Below are positions 1 to 8,827 of a stretch of DNA of 64,000 nucleotides, one piece after another. The position numbers were made by a program, and so were the translations under genes. Where the stretch lies: the NCBI RefSeq assembly GCF_016881065.1, contig NZ_WXYN01000022.1, positions 62,001 through 126,000 of the forward strand. The letters run 5' to 3'. Position 1 is the stretch's first letter. Each line of letters opens with the position of its first letter. The notes beneath the pieces are model-generated. The model saw only the letters and a list, made by a program, of their open reading frames with translations. It ran no database searches and had not been told where the DNA came from. The stretch is from Planococcus soli (GTDB lineage: Bacteria; Bacillota; Bacilli; Bacillales_A; Planococcaceae).

Positions 1-1
1 C

Positions 2-1234
2 GAAATTTTGTCTTCGGATGTAGAGCGGCAGCTTGAACAGGCGGCTAAAGATCTCGCCAGTTTGTCTTTCACGAAGGAATCGCTCAAGCAGGAAATGAAA
101 AATCTGCCTTTGCTTCAATCGATTCAGAAAAAATGGCTGGATTTATTGGCAGGCGCGAACGAGCACGATCTGGATGAGATCCGGAAATTGTATATCAAGC
201 ACGCCAATGTCATCGGCACGACTTGCGTGGCATCAGCACGCAAGGATTTTATCGACAACTACCCGGAATTTGATGTGGTCATTATTGATGAAGTATCCAA
301 AGCCACGCCGCCAGAGCTGTTATTGCCTATGCTGAAAGGTCAGAAAATCATTTTAGTCGGCGACCATCATCAATTGCCGCCGCTTCTTGGCAACGACACG
401 CTGGAGGAAACGCTCCAGGAAATGATTGACGAAGACAACGGCTTTGAAGAAAAGAAAGAACTCGAAAAACTGCTTGAAGAATCGCTGTTTGAACGCCTCT
501 ATAAAAACTTGCCCGCAGCCAACAAGACAATGCTTGCCATCCAGTACCGGATGCACGAAGACATCATGGAAACTATTTCGCCGTTCTATAAACTGGAAAG
601 GGATCAGCTGCAATGCGGCATTGCCGATTCCGACCGGGAACGCGATCACCTGTTGGAATCACCTGCAGTGAAGCGGAACAACCACCTCATGTGGCTGGAT
701 CTGCCGAATGAACCAGCGTATTTTGAAGAACGCATGAGCGGCGGTAAAAGCTTGTACAATGCAGCCGAGCTTCAGGAAATCCGCGCGTTATTGGTGGATT
801 TGAATGAAGCAGCTGGAGAAGCAAAGCAGGCCGGACGAATCCACATGGACCAACAGAAGAGCATCGGGGTCATCAGCTTTTACGGCGAACAGGTCAAGCG
901 GCTGCAGCGGATGATCGACCAGGAACTGCACTTGCCGCATTTGACTGTCCGCACAGGGACGGTTGACCGGTTCCAGGGAAGCGAACGGGACATCATCGTA
1001 CTCAGCATGGTGCGGAACAACCAAAACAAGCAGGGTGACATCGGCTTTGCGAAAGACTACCGTCGGCTGAACGTGGCGCTGTCGCGTGCCAAGGAGTTGC
1101 TGGTGCTTGTCGGCAGTTCGCAGATGTTCACAGAGCGCGCCAAGCAGCCGGAAACAAGAAGTATGTACAAGCACGTATTGAACGTCGTGAAAAAGAAAGA
1201 CGGCTTAAAGCTGTTAGAGAAGAGCAGGGGGTAG
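2..1234 (+). CDS. Superfamily 1 (Upf1-like) DNA/RNA helicase, C-terminal part; 5' end outside window
   Basis: The reading frame is open to the left edge, so the N-terminus with Walker A lies outside the window. The visible part holds a coiled segment followed by the SF1B core: Walker B (VVIIDEVSKA), motif III (GDHHQLPP), the QYRMH motif, a helicase C-terminal Rossmann part (IGVISFYGEQ), the GTVDRFQGSERD motif and the final RRLNVALSRAK arginine-finger motif. This order is typical of Upf1/Dna2-like AAA_11/AAA_12 ATPases that unwind nucleic acid. The stop codon is followed after 4 nt by the next gene, so the two are probably co-transcribed and translationally linked. Whether it works in repair, RNA turnover or defence cannot be told without the N-terminus. 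Confidence 0.9.
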   Translation, partial: EILSSDVERQLEQAAKDLASLSFTKESLKQEMKNLPLLQSIQKKWLDLLAGANEHDLDEIRKLYIKHANVIGTTCVASARKDFIDNYPEFDVVIIDEVSKATPPELLLPMLKGQKIILVGDHHQLPPLLGNDTLEETLQEMIDEDNGFEEKKELEKLLEESLFERLYKNLPAANKTMLAIQYRMHEDIMETISPFYKLERDQLQCGIADSDRERDHLLESPAVKRNNHLMWLDLPNEPAYFEERMSGGKSLYNAAELQEIRALLVDLNEAAGEAKQAGRIHMDQQKSIGVISFYGEQVKRLQRMIDQELHLPHLTVRTGTVDRFQGSERDIIVLSMVRNNQNKQGDIGFAKDYRRLNVALSRAKELLVLVGSSQMFTERAKQPETRSMYKHVLNVVKKKDGLKLLEKSRG

Positions 1235-1238
1235 ACAT

Positions 1239-1991
1239 GTGGATAGGCTGATAGAAGAACTGCGGACGCGCGTAACAGAAAACCCGGAAGTGTCGATCGT
1301 CAATGATAAAGTGTGGAGGCTGCCGGTCGTTTTATACGATGTAGGCTATAGCCGAGTTAAACGCTTGAAGATGGATATTTTGATGAAAATGCTGCTGCTG
1401 GCTTTTCAGGAAGCCGATGTCCGCCGCGCTGCCACCTTGTCTGACATGCTGTTTGTGGAAGAGCTGTTTATTAGCGACCTGATCGGTAAGATGCAGCGCA
1501 CCGGGTTGATTGGCCTTGAGAAATCCGGCTATAAGCTGACGGCGAAAGGCTATGATTATTTGGCCAAAGGCATTTTTGATGAAGAGATGGACGGGGACAA
1601 AACCGTGATTTCCTATAGTGCTGCTCACGACCAGTACCGGTTGGCAGAAGACGACGGCCATTCGGAAGCAGGAGACGAGCTTCCGGTGTACCGCTACCCG
1701 GTAAAAGGCAGTTTGAACAAAGACCGCATGCAGCAGCTTCTTTCAAAGGAGCTGTCGGGCGGGGAAGAAGGCTTTCAAACAATTGTCAGCGGAATTACGA
1801 GCTGCGTTGAGCACGAGACTGTTTATATCCCATGCATCGAATTTCAATTGTATGACCAGAAGCAGGATATTTTTTATGCCCGCGTTTGGAATGGTATGTC
1901 TAATAACTGGGACGAAACACTGGAAAAACAAATCGAGGCGCGTGAGCTGGTGAAATGGCGGAAGGCGATGATGGAACAGCCGGTCTTGTGA
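1239..1991 (+). CDS. Hypothetical winged-helix protein paired with the helicase
   Basis: 250 residues, not recognised as a named family. A GTG start at 1239 is chosen because AGCAGGGGG sits 8 nt upstream; the ATG two bases earlier is in another frame. Residues about 40-115 read as a winged helix-turn-helix: an alpha-helical stretch (ILMKMLLLAFQEAD), a recognition-like helix (LFISDLIGKMQRTGLI) and a wing ending GYKLTAKGYDYL. The C-terminal half has a second mixed alpha/beta domain with no motif I know. Four bases separate it from the helicase gene, so a partner or regulator role is inferred from position only. Confidence 0.75.
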   Translation: MDRLIEELRTRVTENPEVSIVNDKVWRLPVVLYDVGYSRVKRLKMDILMKMLLLAFQEADVRRAATLSDMLFVEELFISDLIGKMQRTGLIGLEKSGYKLTAKGYDYLAKGIFDEEMDGDKTVISYSAAHDQYRLAEDDGHSEAGDELPVYRYPVKGSLNKDRMQQLLSKELSGGEEGFQTIVSGITSCVEHETVYIPCIEFQLYDQKQDIFYARVWNGMSNNWDETLEKQIEARELVKWRKAMMEQPVL

Positions 1992-2012
1992 ATAGGAATT
2001 TCCATAGGAAAA

Positions 2013-2047
2013 GCAGGTGCAAAATTGAATTTGCGCCTGCCCTTATT
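2013..2047 (+). terminator. Rho-independent terminator after the helicase pair
   Basis: An 11-bp stem GCAGGTGCAAA / TTTGCGCCTGC with one G-U pair is followed by a short, imperfect U tract (CCTTATTT). Confidence 0.55.
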
Positions 2048-2091
2048 TAATGGTTTGAAACTGAATAATCAAAAATATATTCACTCGTGTA

Positions 2092-2120
2092 TTGTAAAAA
2101 ACTAGGCGGCCTGCTACGCT
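2092..2120 (+). promoter_or_regulatory. Sigma-A-type promoter for the septicolysin-like gene
   Basis: TTGTAA (2092-2097), a 17-nt spacer and TACGCT (2115-2120) lie about 40 nt upstream of the ATG at 2162. Confidence 0.5.
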
Positions 2121-2161
2121 ATTCATTATACGAATCATTATGAATTAGAGGAGACCGGATC

Positions 2162-2677
2162 ATGTCGAACCTTTCGCTGGCAGAAGCTGTCAAATTGAAA
2201 TCTGTATTAGCAAAACGCATTCATGAGTTGGAAGAAGAGATGGACCGGGTGGCGTTTGTGGAAATGGAAAAAGGCAGTAAAAAGCCGAAACAAGCCCGCT
2301 CACTGTCGCAAGTCGAGGAAGAGATTGATGACATTCGAAAAGATTTTCGGCTGTTGGATAAATTGATGTACCGTGCCAATTTTGAAAACGAAGTAAGTTT
2401 TAACGGGGAGGAGCTGGCGATTGTCGAGGCCATCGAATTGGCTACCCAGCTTCGTGCGAAAGCCCGGAAGTTCAAGGTGTTTGGATCTGCGGTGAAAGAA
2501 GATCTCCAATTTGGCTATGGGGAAGGCACGCCCATCGTCAGACGTGCCATGTTTGACCCTGAAGAATGCCGCGTAAAAGCGGTTGAACTGGAGCGGCAGG
2601 CCAACCGGCTGTCAAATGCCATTAACACCAAAAACTATTCCATCGTTTTGGATTTCGACAGCGACAAGTATTTCTGA
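2162..2677 (+). CDS. DIP1984/septicolysin-like coiled-coil protein
   Basis: 171 residues, almost all helical. The N-terminal third is a charged coiled coil (VLAKRIHELEEEMDRV, then VEEEIDDIRKDFRLLDKL), and the end is a second helix (ELERQANRLSNAINTKN) plus a short strand. The pattern resembles the DIP1984 family, often called septicolysin, whose function is not known. The start has AGAGGAG 8 nt upstream and its own promoter. No neighbour suggests a pathway. It is a monocistronic gene ending before a terminator at 2872. Confidence 0.7.
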   Translation: MSNLSLAEAVKLKSVLAKRIHELEEEMDRVAFVEMEKGSKKPKQARSLSQVEEEIDDIRKDFRLLDKLMYRANFENEVSFNGEELAIVEAIELATQLRAKARKFKVFGSAVKEDLQFGYGEGTPIVRRAMFDPEECRVKAVELERQANRLSNAINTKNYSIVLDFDSDKYF

Positions 2678-2871
2678 TCCTTGGAGCGGTGAGACTCCGC
2701 TTCAGGGCATGGAAGGAAACCTCTTTTGTACTTCGGTGCAACCAAATTTTAATGGCTACTGGCAAACCAATGACCGATACCCCATTACGATGTTACCTGT
2801 TACCGATTCCCAACCAAAAGCAAACGACGGTCGATGACCACAGTCCTGTTTTAAAATTCCTTCCCTGAAAT

Positions 2872-2899
2872 CCTCTTGCTTTCGGGCAGGAGGGTTTTT
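2872..2899 (+). terminator. Rho-independent terminator
   Basis: CCTCTTGC / GCAGGAGG stem (one G-U pair), 6-nt loop, then GTTTTTA. It ends the gene at 2162-2677. Confidence 0.6.
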
Positions 2900-2953
2900 A
2901 GCTTGTGGAAAAAGAAGTCCTAACTATTGATAGCGAGAGGAGAGTCGTCAGCG

Positions 2954-3316
2954 ATGAAAATTGTATCAACAGAAGCGAAAGCAGAATCCCTCCAATCCCT
3001 CCAATCAACTATCCGGAAATCGGAAAAAGCGCTGGCCCAAATGATCGAAAAAGGTGCAAGCACAAGCTTGATAGAAAAGCGGCTTCAAGCTCTTCGCACC
3101 GGCTTGGCTGTATTGGAAAAGGTCTGGCATGAACAGCCTCATCCATATAGTCAGGAAGAACTGGCGAAAACCCGTGAGGTACTGGCGGGTTTATTGCCGT
3201 CCATTGAAAGCATGTATGCCAAGTCAAAGTCAGGCAGTCCCCAACGAACACTGCTGGAGAAACGGATCAGATCACTGGAGCTGGCGATTAAGGCAATTGA
3301 TTGCATTTTTACGTGA
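2954..3316 (+). CDS. Small helical hypothetical protein
   Basis: 120 residues from the ATG at 2954, preferred over an upstream in-frame codon at 2927 because GAGAGGAGAG lies 10 nt before it. The protein has no membrane segment or signal peptide and is predicted all-helical, with repeated Leu/Lys/Ala patterns (LIEKRLQALRTGLAVLEKV and LLEKRIRSLELAIKAID look like two copies of one helix). I do not recognise a family. It stands alone between two terminator-like hairpins. Confidence 0.6.
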   Translation: MKIVSTEAKAESLQSLQSTIRKSEKALAQMIEKGASTSLIEKRLQALRTGLAVLEKVWHEQPHPYSQEELAKTREVLAGLLPSIESMYAKSKSGSPQRTLLEKRIRSLELAIKAIDCIFT

Positions 3317-3373
3317 TTCAAGGAACTTTGGACACACTCAATCGTCCTATACTATATGTTCCCTGCTCTGCCG

Positions 3374-3402
3374 CAGCCATACTTGGATGTGGCTTTTTCC
3401 TT
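3374..3402 (+). terminator. Weak terminator-like hairpin
   Basis: AGCCA / TGGCT with a 10-nt loop and a TTTTT tract, placed 60 nt after the stop at 3316. The stem is only 5 bp. Confidence 0.35.
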
Positions 3403-3605
3403 AGCAATAAAGCTGTTCTTTTTTTTTGTGGACGGGCCTGGTGAATAGTCTGAAAAAACCTTAAACTGTCATTTTATGGTGCAGTAGAGTAAAATAGATT
3501 CTGTCATAATTTTTACGTACAGTTTACTTGAGCTTAATAGTTTCAAGTTTTATAAATTCAATGTCCCACAATCCCTGTGAAATACGCTTTATGAGAAGGT
3601 GCAAT

Positions 3606-5555
3606 ATGAAAAACATTAAAACGATGGATAAAAAAACGCTGAACAAGTTCATTCCGTTCTTTGTGCTTGCAGTGTTCATGCTATGGATGAAAACCTATAT
3701 TACCCAAAAAACACAATTCAGCTTGAGTGTAGATGGAACGATTCAGGAGTTCCTCTTATTTCTCAACCCGTTAGGCTCCGCACTCTTATTATTAAGCTTG
3801 TCGCTGTTCTTTAAAGGAACGCGAAAATATATTTCACTGTTGCTGATTTATATGGGCACGTCGTTCATGCTCTATGCAAATGTAGTTTACTACCGATTTT
3901 TCAGTGATTTCCTTACATGGCCGACTTTATTCCAAACGCAGAATTTCGGCGATTTAGGCGGCAGTGTAGCGACTTTGATCCAGCCGACCGATTTGCTGTT
4001 CTTTGTGGATGTCGTGATTCTGGCTGGTTTGGTTATCATGACAAAAGCGAAAAAAGAGTCAGGGAGTTTCAAAACCAAGGCTGTCCTGCCGGTTATTACA
4101 ATCGCACTCGCCATCTCGTTTTTCAACCTGGCTTTGGCAGAAGCGGACCGTCCGGAGTTGTTGACCCGCGGATTTGACCGGAATTACATCGTCAAGTATT
4201 TGGGCATGTACAATTACGCGCTCTATGACACCGTTGAAACCGTGAAATCTTCTTCCCAGCGCGTTCTCGCTGACAGCGATGAAGTGACGGAAGTATTGAA
4301 CTATACAAAATCGAATAACGCGAGCGCCAATGAGGAGTACTTCGGTGCAGCCGAAGGCATGAATGTCGTTTACCTCCACTTGGAATCGTTCCAGACCTTT
4401 TTGATGGATTACGAATTAAATGGGGAAGAAGTGACACCGTTCTTGAATTCCTTAATTGGAGGCGAGGATACGCTGTATTTCGATAACTTCTTCCATCAAA
4501 CGGCGCAAGGCAAAACTTCCGATGCGGAGTTTATGCTGGATAATTCTTTGTACGGCTTGCCGAAAGGATCCGCATTTATTACAAAAGGCCAGAACACGTA
4601 CCAGGCTGCGCCTGCGATTCTGAAAGATAAAGGCTATACTTCAGCCGTATTCCACGGCAATAATGGAACATTTTGGAACCGGTCTGAAATCTATAAATCT
4701 TTTGGCTACGATCATTTCTTTGATATTGAGTCCTACAAGGACCTGACAGAACAAGATATGGCAGAGTACGGGGTTATGGATAAACCATTTTTCGAGCAGT
4801 CGGCGCCTCTTTTAGAGTCGTTGCCAGAACCTTTCTATACGAAAATGATCACAGTATCGCATCATTTCCCTTATAACATCGATCAGAGTTTAACGACCAT
4901 CGATAAAGGGACAACAGGCGACACCAGTGTCGACAATTACTTCCAGACGGCTCGTTACGCTGACGAAGCAATTGAGCAGTTCTTTGTACAGCTGGAGGAA
5001 TCTGGTTTAGCTGATAACACGATGATTGTCATGTATGGCGACCATTATGGAATTTCCGACAATCACAACCAGGCGATGGAACAAGTGCTTTCGAAAGAAA
5101 TCACACCGGTTGAAAATGCCAAACTTCAGCGTGTGCCGCTGTTCATCCATGTACCGGGCATGGAAGGCGGCATCAACTCCACGTACGGCGGCCAGATCGA
5201 CTTGCTGCCGACTGTGATGCATTTGCTTGGAGTCGAAACGAAGAACTACATTCAGTTTGGTACAGATCTATTGTCCGAAGATCATGAGGAACTGGTCACT
5301 TTCAGAAACGGCAACTATGTCAGTCCAGAGATTTACTCGATCGGCGAAACTTTCTATAATCCGGAAACCGGGTTGCCGATTGAGGAAAGCCAGCTGGAGC
5401 AAGCAGAGAAATTCCAGGAGAATGGAAGCTATGAAATGGAGCTGTCCGACCAACTGGTTAATGGAGATTTGCTGAGGTTCTATACGCCGAACGGATTTAC
5501 ACCAATCGATCCGGCGGATTACAGCTATCAGGGAATTTTGGATCCAGAAGAATGA
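3606..5555 (+). CDS. ltaS: Lipoteichoic acid synthase family protein (LtaS-like)
   Basis: Polyglycerolphosphate polymerase of the alkaline-phosphatase/sulfatase superfamily: it transfers glycerolphosphate from phosphatidylglycerol to the growing lipoteichoic acid chain on the outer membrane face. The ATG at 3606 (AGAAGGTGC 5 nt before it) gives 649 residues, the usual LtaS length; the in-frame extension to 3528 has no RBS. About five N-terminal membrane helices are followed by an extracellular catalytic domain. Visible active-site marks are HLES (metal-binding Glu), GQGKTSDAE-like AQGKTSDAEF with the catalytic Thr at about 304, and MYGDHYG (Asp/His metal ligands). Bacilli often carry several paralogues, so it may be a YfnI/YqgS-type copy rather than the main enzyme. 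A strong terminator follows. Confidence 0.9.
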   Translation: MKNIKTMDKKTLNKFIPFFVLAVFMLWMKTYITQKTQFSLSVDGTIQEFLLFLNPLGSALLLLSLSLFFKGTRKYISLLLIYMGTSFMLYANVVYYRFFSDFLTWPTLFQTQNFGDLGGSVATLIQPTDLLFFVDVVILAGLVIMTKAKKESGSFKTKAVLPVITIALAISFFNLALAEADRPELLTRGFDRNYIVKYLGMYNYALYDTVETVKSSSQRVLADSDEVTEVLNYTKSNNASANEEYFGAAEGMNVVYLHLESFQTFLMDYELNGEEVTPFLNSLIGGEDTLYFDNFFHQTAQGKTSDAEFMLDNSLYGLPKGSAFITKGQNTYQAAPAILKDKGYTSAVFHGNNGTFWNRSEIYKSFGYDHFFDIESYKDLTEQDMAEYGVMDKPFFEQSAPLLESLPEPFYTKMITVSHHFPYNIDQSLTTIDKGTTGDTSVDNYFQTARYADEAIEQFFVQLEESGLADNTMIVMYGDHYGISDNHNQAMEQVLSKEITPVENAKLQRVPLFIHVPGMEGGINSTYGGQIDLLPTVMHLLGVETKNYIQFGTDLLSEDHEELVTFRNGNYVSPEIYSIGETFYNPETGLPIEESQLEQAEKFQENGSYEMELSDQLVNGDLLRFYTPNGFTPIDPADYSYQGILDPEE

Positions 5556-5570
5556 TTGATGAATTATAAA

Positions 5571-5616
5571 GCTCACCCAAGAGGCGGTTTTACCGTCACT
5601 CGGGTGAGCTTTTTTT
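5571..5616 (+). terminator. Rho-independent terminator after ltaS
   Basis: GCTCACCC / GGGTGAGC stem with a 23-nt apical region and a run of seven or more T. Confidence 0.8.
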
Positions 5617-5748
5617 AGGTTAAGTATTGAAATCAAAGTTCTTTGGAATAGTGTCTTCAAAAAACCTCTTTTTAGAAGGAAGGTAGTTTCTCAGCGGATG
5701 AAGAATACTACTCAATAGGAAATAGATTAATGGAATGGAGGATGTTGG

Positions 5749-6561
5749 ATGAGCGAAGAAAAAATGATTCAATCATTTGATGGAACAGGACTGTTTACCC
5801 GTAAAGATCAGGCTGAAAAGCAAAAAGCGGCAGTGGTGATTGCCCATGGGTTAGCGGAGCATTTAGGGCGGTATGATGCATTGGCCGAAACCTTGCTGCG
5901 CCATGGATTCACGGTGTATCGCTATGAACAGCGCGGGCATGCACGTTCAGAAGGGAAGCGGACCTTTTTCAAAGATTTCAACGAAATGCCGGACGATTTA
6001 AAAACCATTATGGATTGGGCTAAGGAAGAAAATCCGGAACAGCCGGTCTTTTTAATCGGCCACAGCATGGGTGGTTTCACAGCAGCCGCGTATGCAACGA
6101 AATATCCGGGAAGTACAGTCGGCATCATCCTGTCCGGTGCCCTGACCCGCTACAACAAGGAAATCTTCGGACCGCTGCCGATGGACCTGCCTGCAGACAC
6201 ATACTTGGACAATGAGCTCGGAGAAGGAGTATGCAGCGATCCGGAAGTTGTCAAAGCCTACGGGGAAGATCCGCTTGTCGAAAAGAAAATTTCAGTGGGC
6301 TTGATCAATGCGTTTGCCCCGGGCGTTGCCTGGCTGAAAGAACATGCAGCCAGTTTTACCGAACCTGTGCTGGTGCTGCATGGCAATGAGGATGGGCTTG
6401 TCGCGGAAAAGGACTCACGGGACTTTTATGGCGAAATCGGTTCACAGGACAAAAGCTTGAAGATCTATCCTTTCCTGATGCACGAAATTCTCAATGAGCC
6501 ATCCAAATATAAAATCTATGATGAGATGATTGAATGGATGGAAGAGCGGCTGCAGGATTGA
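5749..6561 (+). CDS. Alpha/beta hydrolase, monoacylglycerol-lipase-like
   Basis: 270 residues, no signal peptide, so cytosolic. It has the Hydrolase_4 layout: an early HG motif (VIAHGLAEHLGRY), the RGHARSEG loop, the nucleophile elbow GHSMGG with Ser at about 106, the acid in LVLHGNEDGLV and the His in LMHEILNE near the C-terminus. Enzymes of this group hydrolyse monoacylglycerols or lysophospholipids. ATG has GGAGG 10 nt upstream. It stands alone and ends at a shared bidirectional terminator, so the substrate is inferred from family only. Confidence 0.88.
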   Translation: MSEEKMIQSFDGTGLFTRKDQAEKQKAAVVIAHGLAEHLGRYDALAETLLRHGFTVYRYEQRGHARSEGKRTFFKDFNEMPDDLKTIMDWAKEENPEQPVFLIGHSMGGFTAAAYATKYPGSTVGIILSGALTRYNKEIFGPLPMDLPADTYLDNELGEGVCSDPEVVKAYGEDPLVEKKISVGLINAFAPGVAWLKEHAASFTEPVLVLHGNEDGLVAEKDSRDFYGEIGSQDKSLKIYPFLMHEILNEPSKYKIYDEMIEWMEERLQD

Positions 6562-6577
6562 AATACAGGTTCAGAAT

Positions 6578-6628
6578 AAAAGGCATTGCCGGATCCCGCA
6601 ATGGGTTCCAGCAATGCCTTTTATTTTT
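6578..6628. terminator. Bidirectional terminator between hydrolase and DUF4256 genes
   Basis: AAAGGCATTGC / GCAATGCCTTTT stem separates two converging genes, with a T run on the plus strand and an A run on the left serving the minus strand. Confidence 0.75.
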
Positions 6629-6644
6629 GCAGTTCTTGTTAACC

Positions 6645-7208
6645 CTAAACTCTCAATAAGCCCCGGAACCCTCTGGCTGCGTAATACGAATCTGCACCAT
6701 TGTGGTACACAAAAACATGTCCGTAGCGGGAATCACAGAAAAGCGCGCCGCCGCGCTCCCGGATGTCTGCAGGCGTTTGCACCCAACTGGACGTTTTAAC
6801 ATCAAACGTGCCATGCTGCTGCATCGCCCGGTATTGTTCTTCTGTTAACAGCTCGATGCCCATGCTGTTGGCCATCGCCATCGCACTGTTTTCAGGTTTG
6901 TTTTTCTTTCGAGAATCCAGTGCCTGCTGATCAAAGCAAACGCTCCTGCGGCCACTCGGGCTTTCCGCTGAACAATCGAAAAAGACATATTCGCTCGTTG
7001 CTTCATCGAACTCCAAAACGTCCGGCTCTCCGCCAGTCCGTTCCATTTCGTGGAGAGACCATAGTTTCTCTGGTTGCGCTTCAAGCTTTGCCTGAATCTT
7101 ATCCCATTGCATCCATTCATGGCGATCGATGTGCTTCTCGAACCGTTCTTTCAGGGTAGTAAGCAATTCTTCACGCTGTTCAGATGTTAACTCGTTTTTT
7201 TCGCTCAT
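6645..7208 (-). CDS. DUF4256 domain protein
   Basis: 187 residues. The sequence matches the DUF4256 pattern: a helical N-terminus (LLTTLKERFEKHIDRH), WSLHEMERTGGEPDV, FFDCSAESPSGRRSVCFD in the middle and the conserved SWVQTPADIRERGGALFCD with FVYHNGADSYYAARGFRG at the end. The function of the family is unknown. The start has AAAGGAGGAAG 6 nt upstream. It lies downstream of galT on the same strand but 139 nt away, and there is no clear reason to put it in the gal operon. Confidence 0.85.
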   Translation of the reverse strand: MSEKNELTSEQREELLTTLKERFEKHIDRHEWMQWDKIQAKLEAQPEKLWSLHEMERTGGEPDVLEFDEATSEYVFFDCSAESPSGRRSVCFDQQALDSRKKNKPENSAMAMANSMGIELLTEEQYRAMQQHGTFDVKTSSWVQTPADIRERGGALFCDSRYGHVFVYHNGADSYYAARGFRGLLRV

Positions 7209-7297
7209 CTTGCTTCCTCCTTTTTAGATGAATGATAATCTTGATAATTTAAGTATAGTCAAAAAATGGAGTGAATACGATCTATTATCAGCAAAAA

Positions 7298-7334
7298 CAG
7301 GATGAACCTCATCTGGAGGGCTCATCCTGTTTTA
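7298..7334 (-). terminator. Terminator of the galKET operon
   Basis: AAACAGGATGA / TCATCCTGTTT arms lie directly downstream of galT, read on the minus strand, with an A/T-rich flank. Confidence 0.6.
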
Positions 7335-7346
7335 AATGCTGGCCGT

Positions 7347-8825
7347 TCATTTATTAAGCGTGGTAATAAATCGCTGGAATGCCTCTGTTTCTTTTAATAC
7401 GCCAGCGTCTTCAAGAACGCGTACAAATTTTTTCCCCAGCTCATCCTGCAGGATTGCTTCTGCGTCTTCCGGAAGAGAAGGGGTACCGTATTGTGCTTTT
7501 AGCTGTTCAGCCCATTCGAGATGGAAAGGGGCTACGTTGCTGGCATTGCCTAGCAAGAACTCCTGGATTTCAGCAAGTTCTTCTTTTAAGCGCGGCGGCA
7601 AAACGGCCAGCCCCATCACTTCGATCAAGCCGATATTTTCTTTTTTGATGTGGTGGACATCCGCGTGAGGGTGGAAAATACCGGATGGGTATTCGGCCGT
7701 TGTCCGGTTGTTTCGCAACACCAGGTCGATTTCGAACAGCCCGTTGCGCTTTCTTGCAATCGGCGTCACGGTGTTATGCGGCGTCTCGCCAGTAAAGGCA
7801 AGAACATTTGCTGATTCGTCAGAGTAATTTCTCCACGTCTGCAAAACTTCATCTGCCGCATCTACCAGACTGTCGATCTTTTTCCCTTTCAAGCGGATCA
7901 CCGACATCGGCCATTTTACAACGGATGCCGTGATGTCCGGATAAGAATCCAAGCCAAACACAAAGGCATCTTCCGCTTTGGTCATGGCAAATTCGTAGCG
8001 CCCGGCCTGGTAATGGTCATGGCTTAAAATGGAGCCGCCAACAATTGGCAAGTCGGCATTCGACCCGACAAAATAATGGGGGAACAGTTCGGTAAAAGCA
8101 AGCAGCCGTTCAAAGCCGCTCCGGTCAATTTTCATGTCGCGGTGTTCTTCAGACAGCAAAATGCTGTGCTCGTTGTAATAGACATACGGCGAATACTGCA
8201 AATACCAGTTTTCTCCCGTAAGCGGAATTCTGACGACCCGGTGGTTTGCCCGTGCCGGATAGCCAATCCGTCCTGTGTAGCCTTCGTTTTCCTTGCACAA
8301 CAGGCATTTCGGGTAACTGAGTGTTTGCTTCATTTCGCGTTCTCTTCTGATTTGCTCCGGATCTTTTTCCGGTTTTGACAGGTTGATTGTGATGTCCATC
8401 TGGCCATATACGGTATCTGTCTTATAGGAAATATTTTTTTGGATTCGGTTCATTTGGATGTAATTGCTGTTTTTGCTTAATTCATAAAAGTAGTCGGTTG
8501 CGGCGATTGGCGATTCTGCGTATTTTTCGTTAAACGCAGCGTTGATGACAGAAGGGCGGGCGACAAAGCAATTCATCATATTGGCCGACAGGATTTCCTT
8601 GTCATCAAAGATATCCATGATCACGCCTTGCTCTATGGCATAGGCAATCAGGTTTTCCAGCAAGTTGGGAATGGTGTCGTCTGCCGATTCGACCGCGTTT
8701 TCAGGAAACGATTCCAAGCCGAGCAGGTTCATCACCTGGTTGCGGACATAATCTGTGTCAGCCGCTTCGATCAAGTGGGATGCGAGAGCTTTGTCAAGAA
8801 GTCCTTCCAGATTTTCATAGACCAT
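7347..8825 (-). CDS. galT: Galactose-1-phosphate (UDP-hexose) uridylyltransferase, type 2
   Basis: Second enzyme of the Leloir pathway: it exchanges UMP between UDP-glucose and galactose 1-phosphate. 492 residues, the length of the Bacillus-type GalT and distinct from the shorter E. coli form. Seen motifs are PYVYYNEHSI, GGSILSHDHYQAGRYEF and FHPHADVHHIKKENIGLIEVMG near the C-terminus, the last holding the catalytic-region histidines. It is the last gene of galK-galE-galT; its ATG is 2 nt past the galE stop, so translation is probably coupled. A terminator-like inverted sequence (AACAGGATGAACC / GAGCTCATCCTGTTTT) lies just after its end at about 7298-7334. Confidence 0.95.
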   Translation of the reverse strand: MVYENLEGLLDKALASHLIEAADTDYVRNQVMNLLGLESFPENAVESADDTIPNLLENLIAYAIEQGVIMDIFDDKEILSANMMNCFVARPSVINAAFNEKYAESPIAATDYFYELSKNSNYIQMNRIQKNISYKTDTVYGQMDITINLSKPEKDPEQIRREREMKQTLSYPKCLLCKENEGYTGRIGYPARANHRVVRIPLTGENWYLQYSPYVYYNEHSILLSEEHRDMKIDRSGFERLLAFTELFPHYFVGSNADLPIVGGSILSHDHYQAGRYEFAMTKAEDAFVFGLDSYPDITASVVKWPMSVIRLKGKKIDSLVDAADEVLQTWRNYSDESANVLAFTGETPHNTVTPIARKRNGLFEIDLVLRNNRTTAEYPSGIFHPHADVHHIKKENIGLIEVMGLAVLPPRLKEELAEIQEFLLGNASNVAPFHLEWAEQLKAQYGTPSLPEDAEAILQDELGKKFVRVLEDAGVLKETEAFQRFITTLNK

Positions 8826-8827
8826 AT

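Noticed and set aside
2678-2871. Possible gene after the septicolysin-like gene
   Set aside because: The open frame overlaps the end of the preceding gene in another frame and has no RBS or family resemblance.
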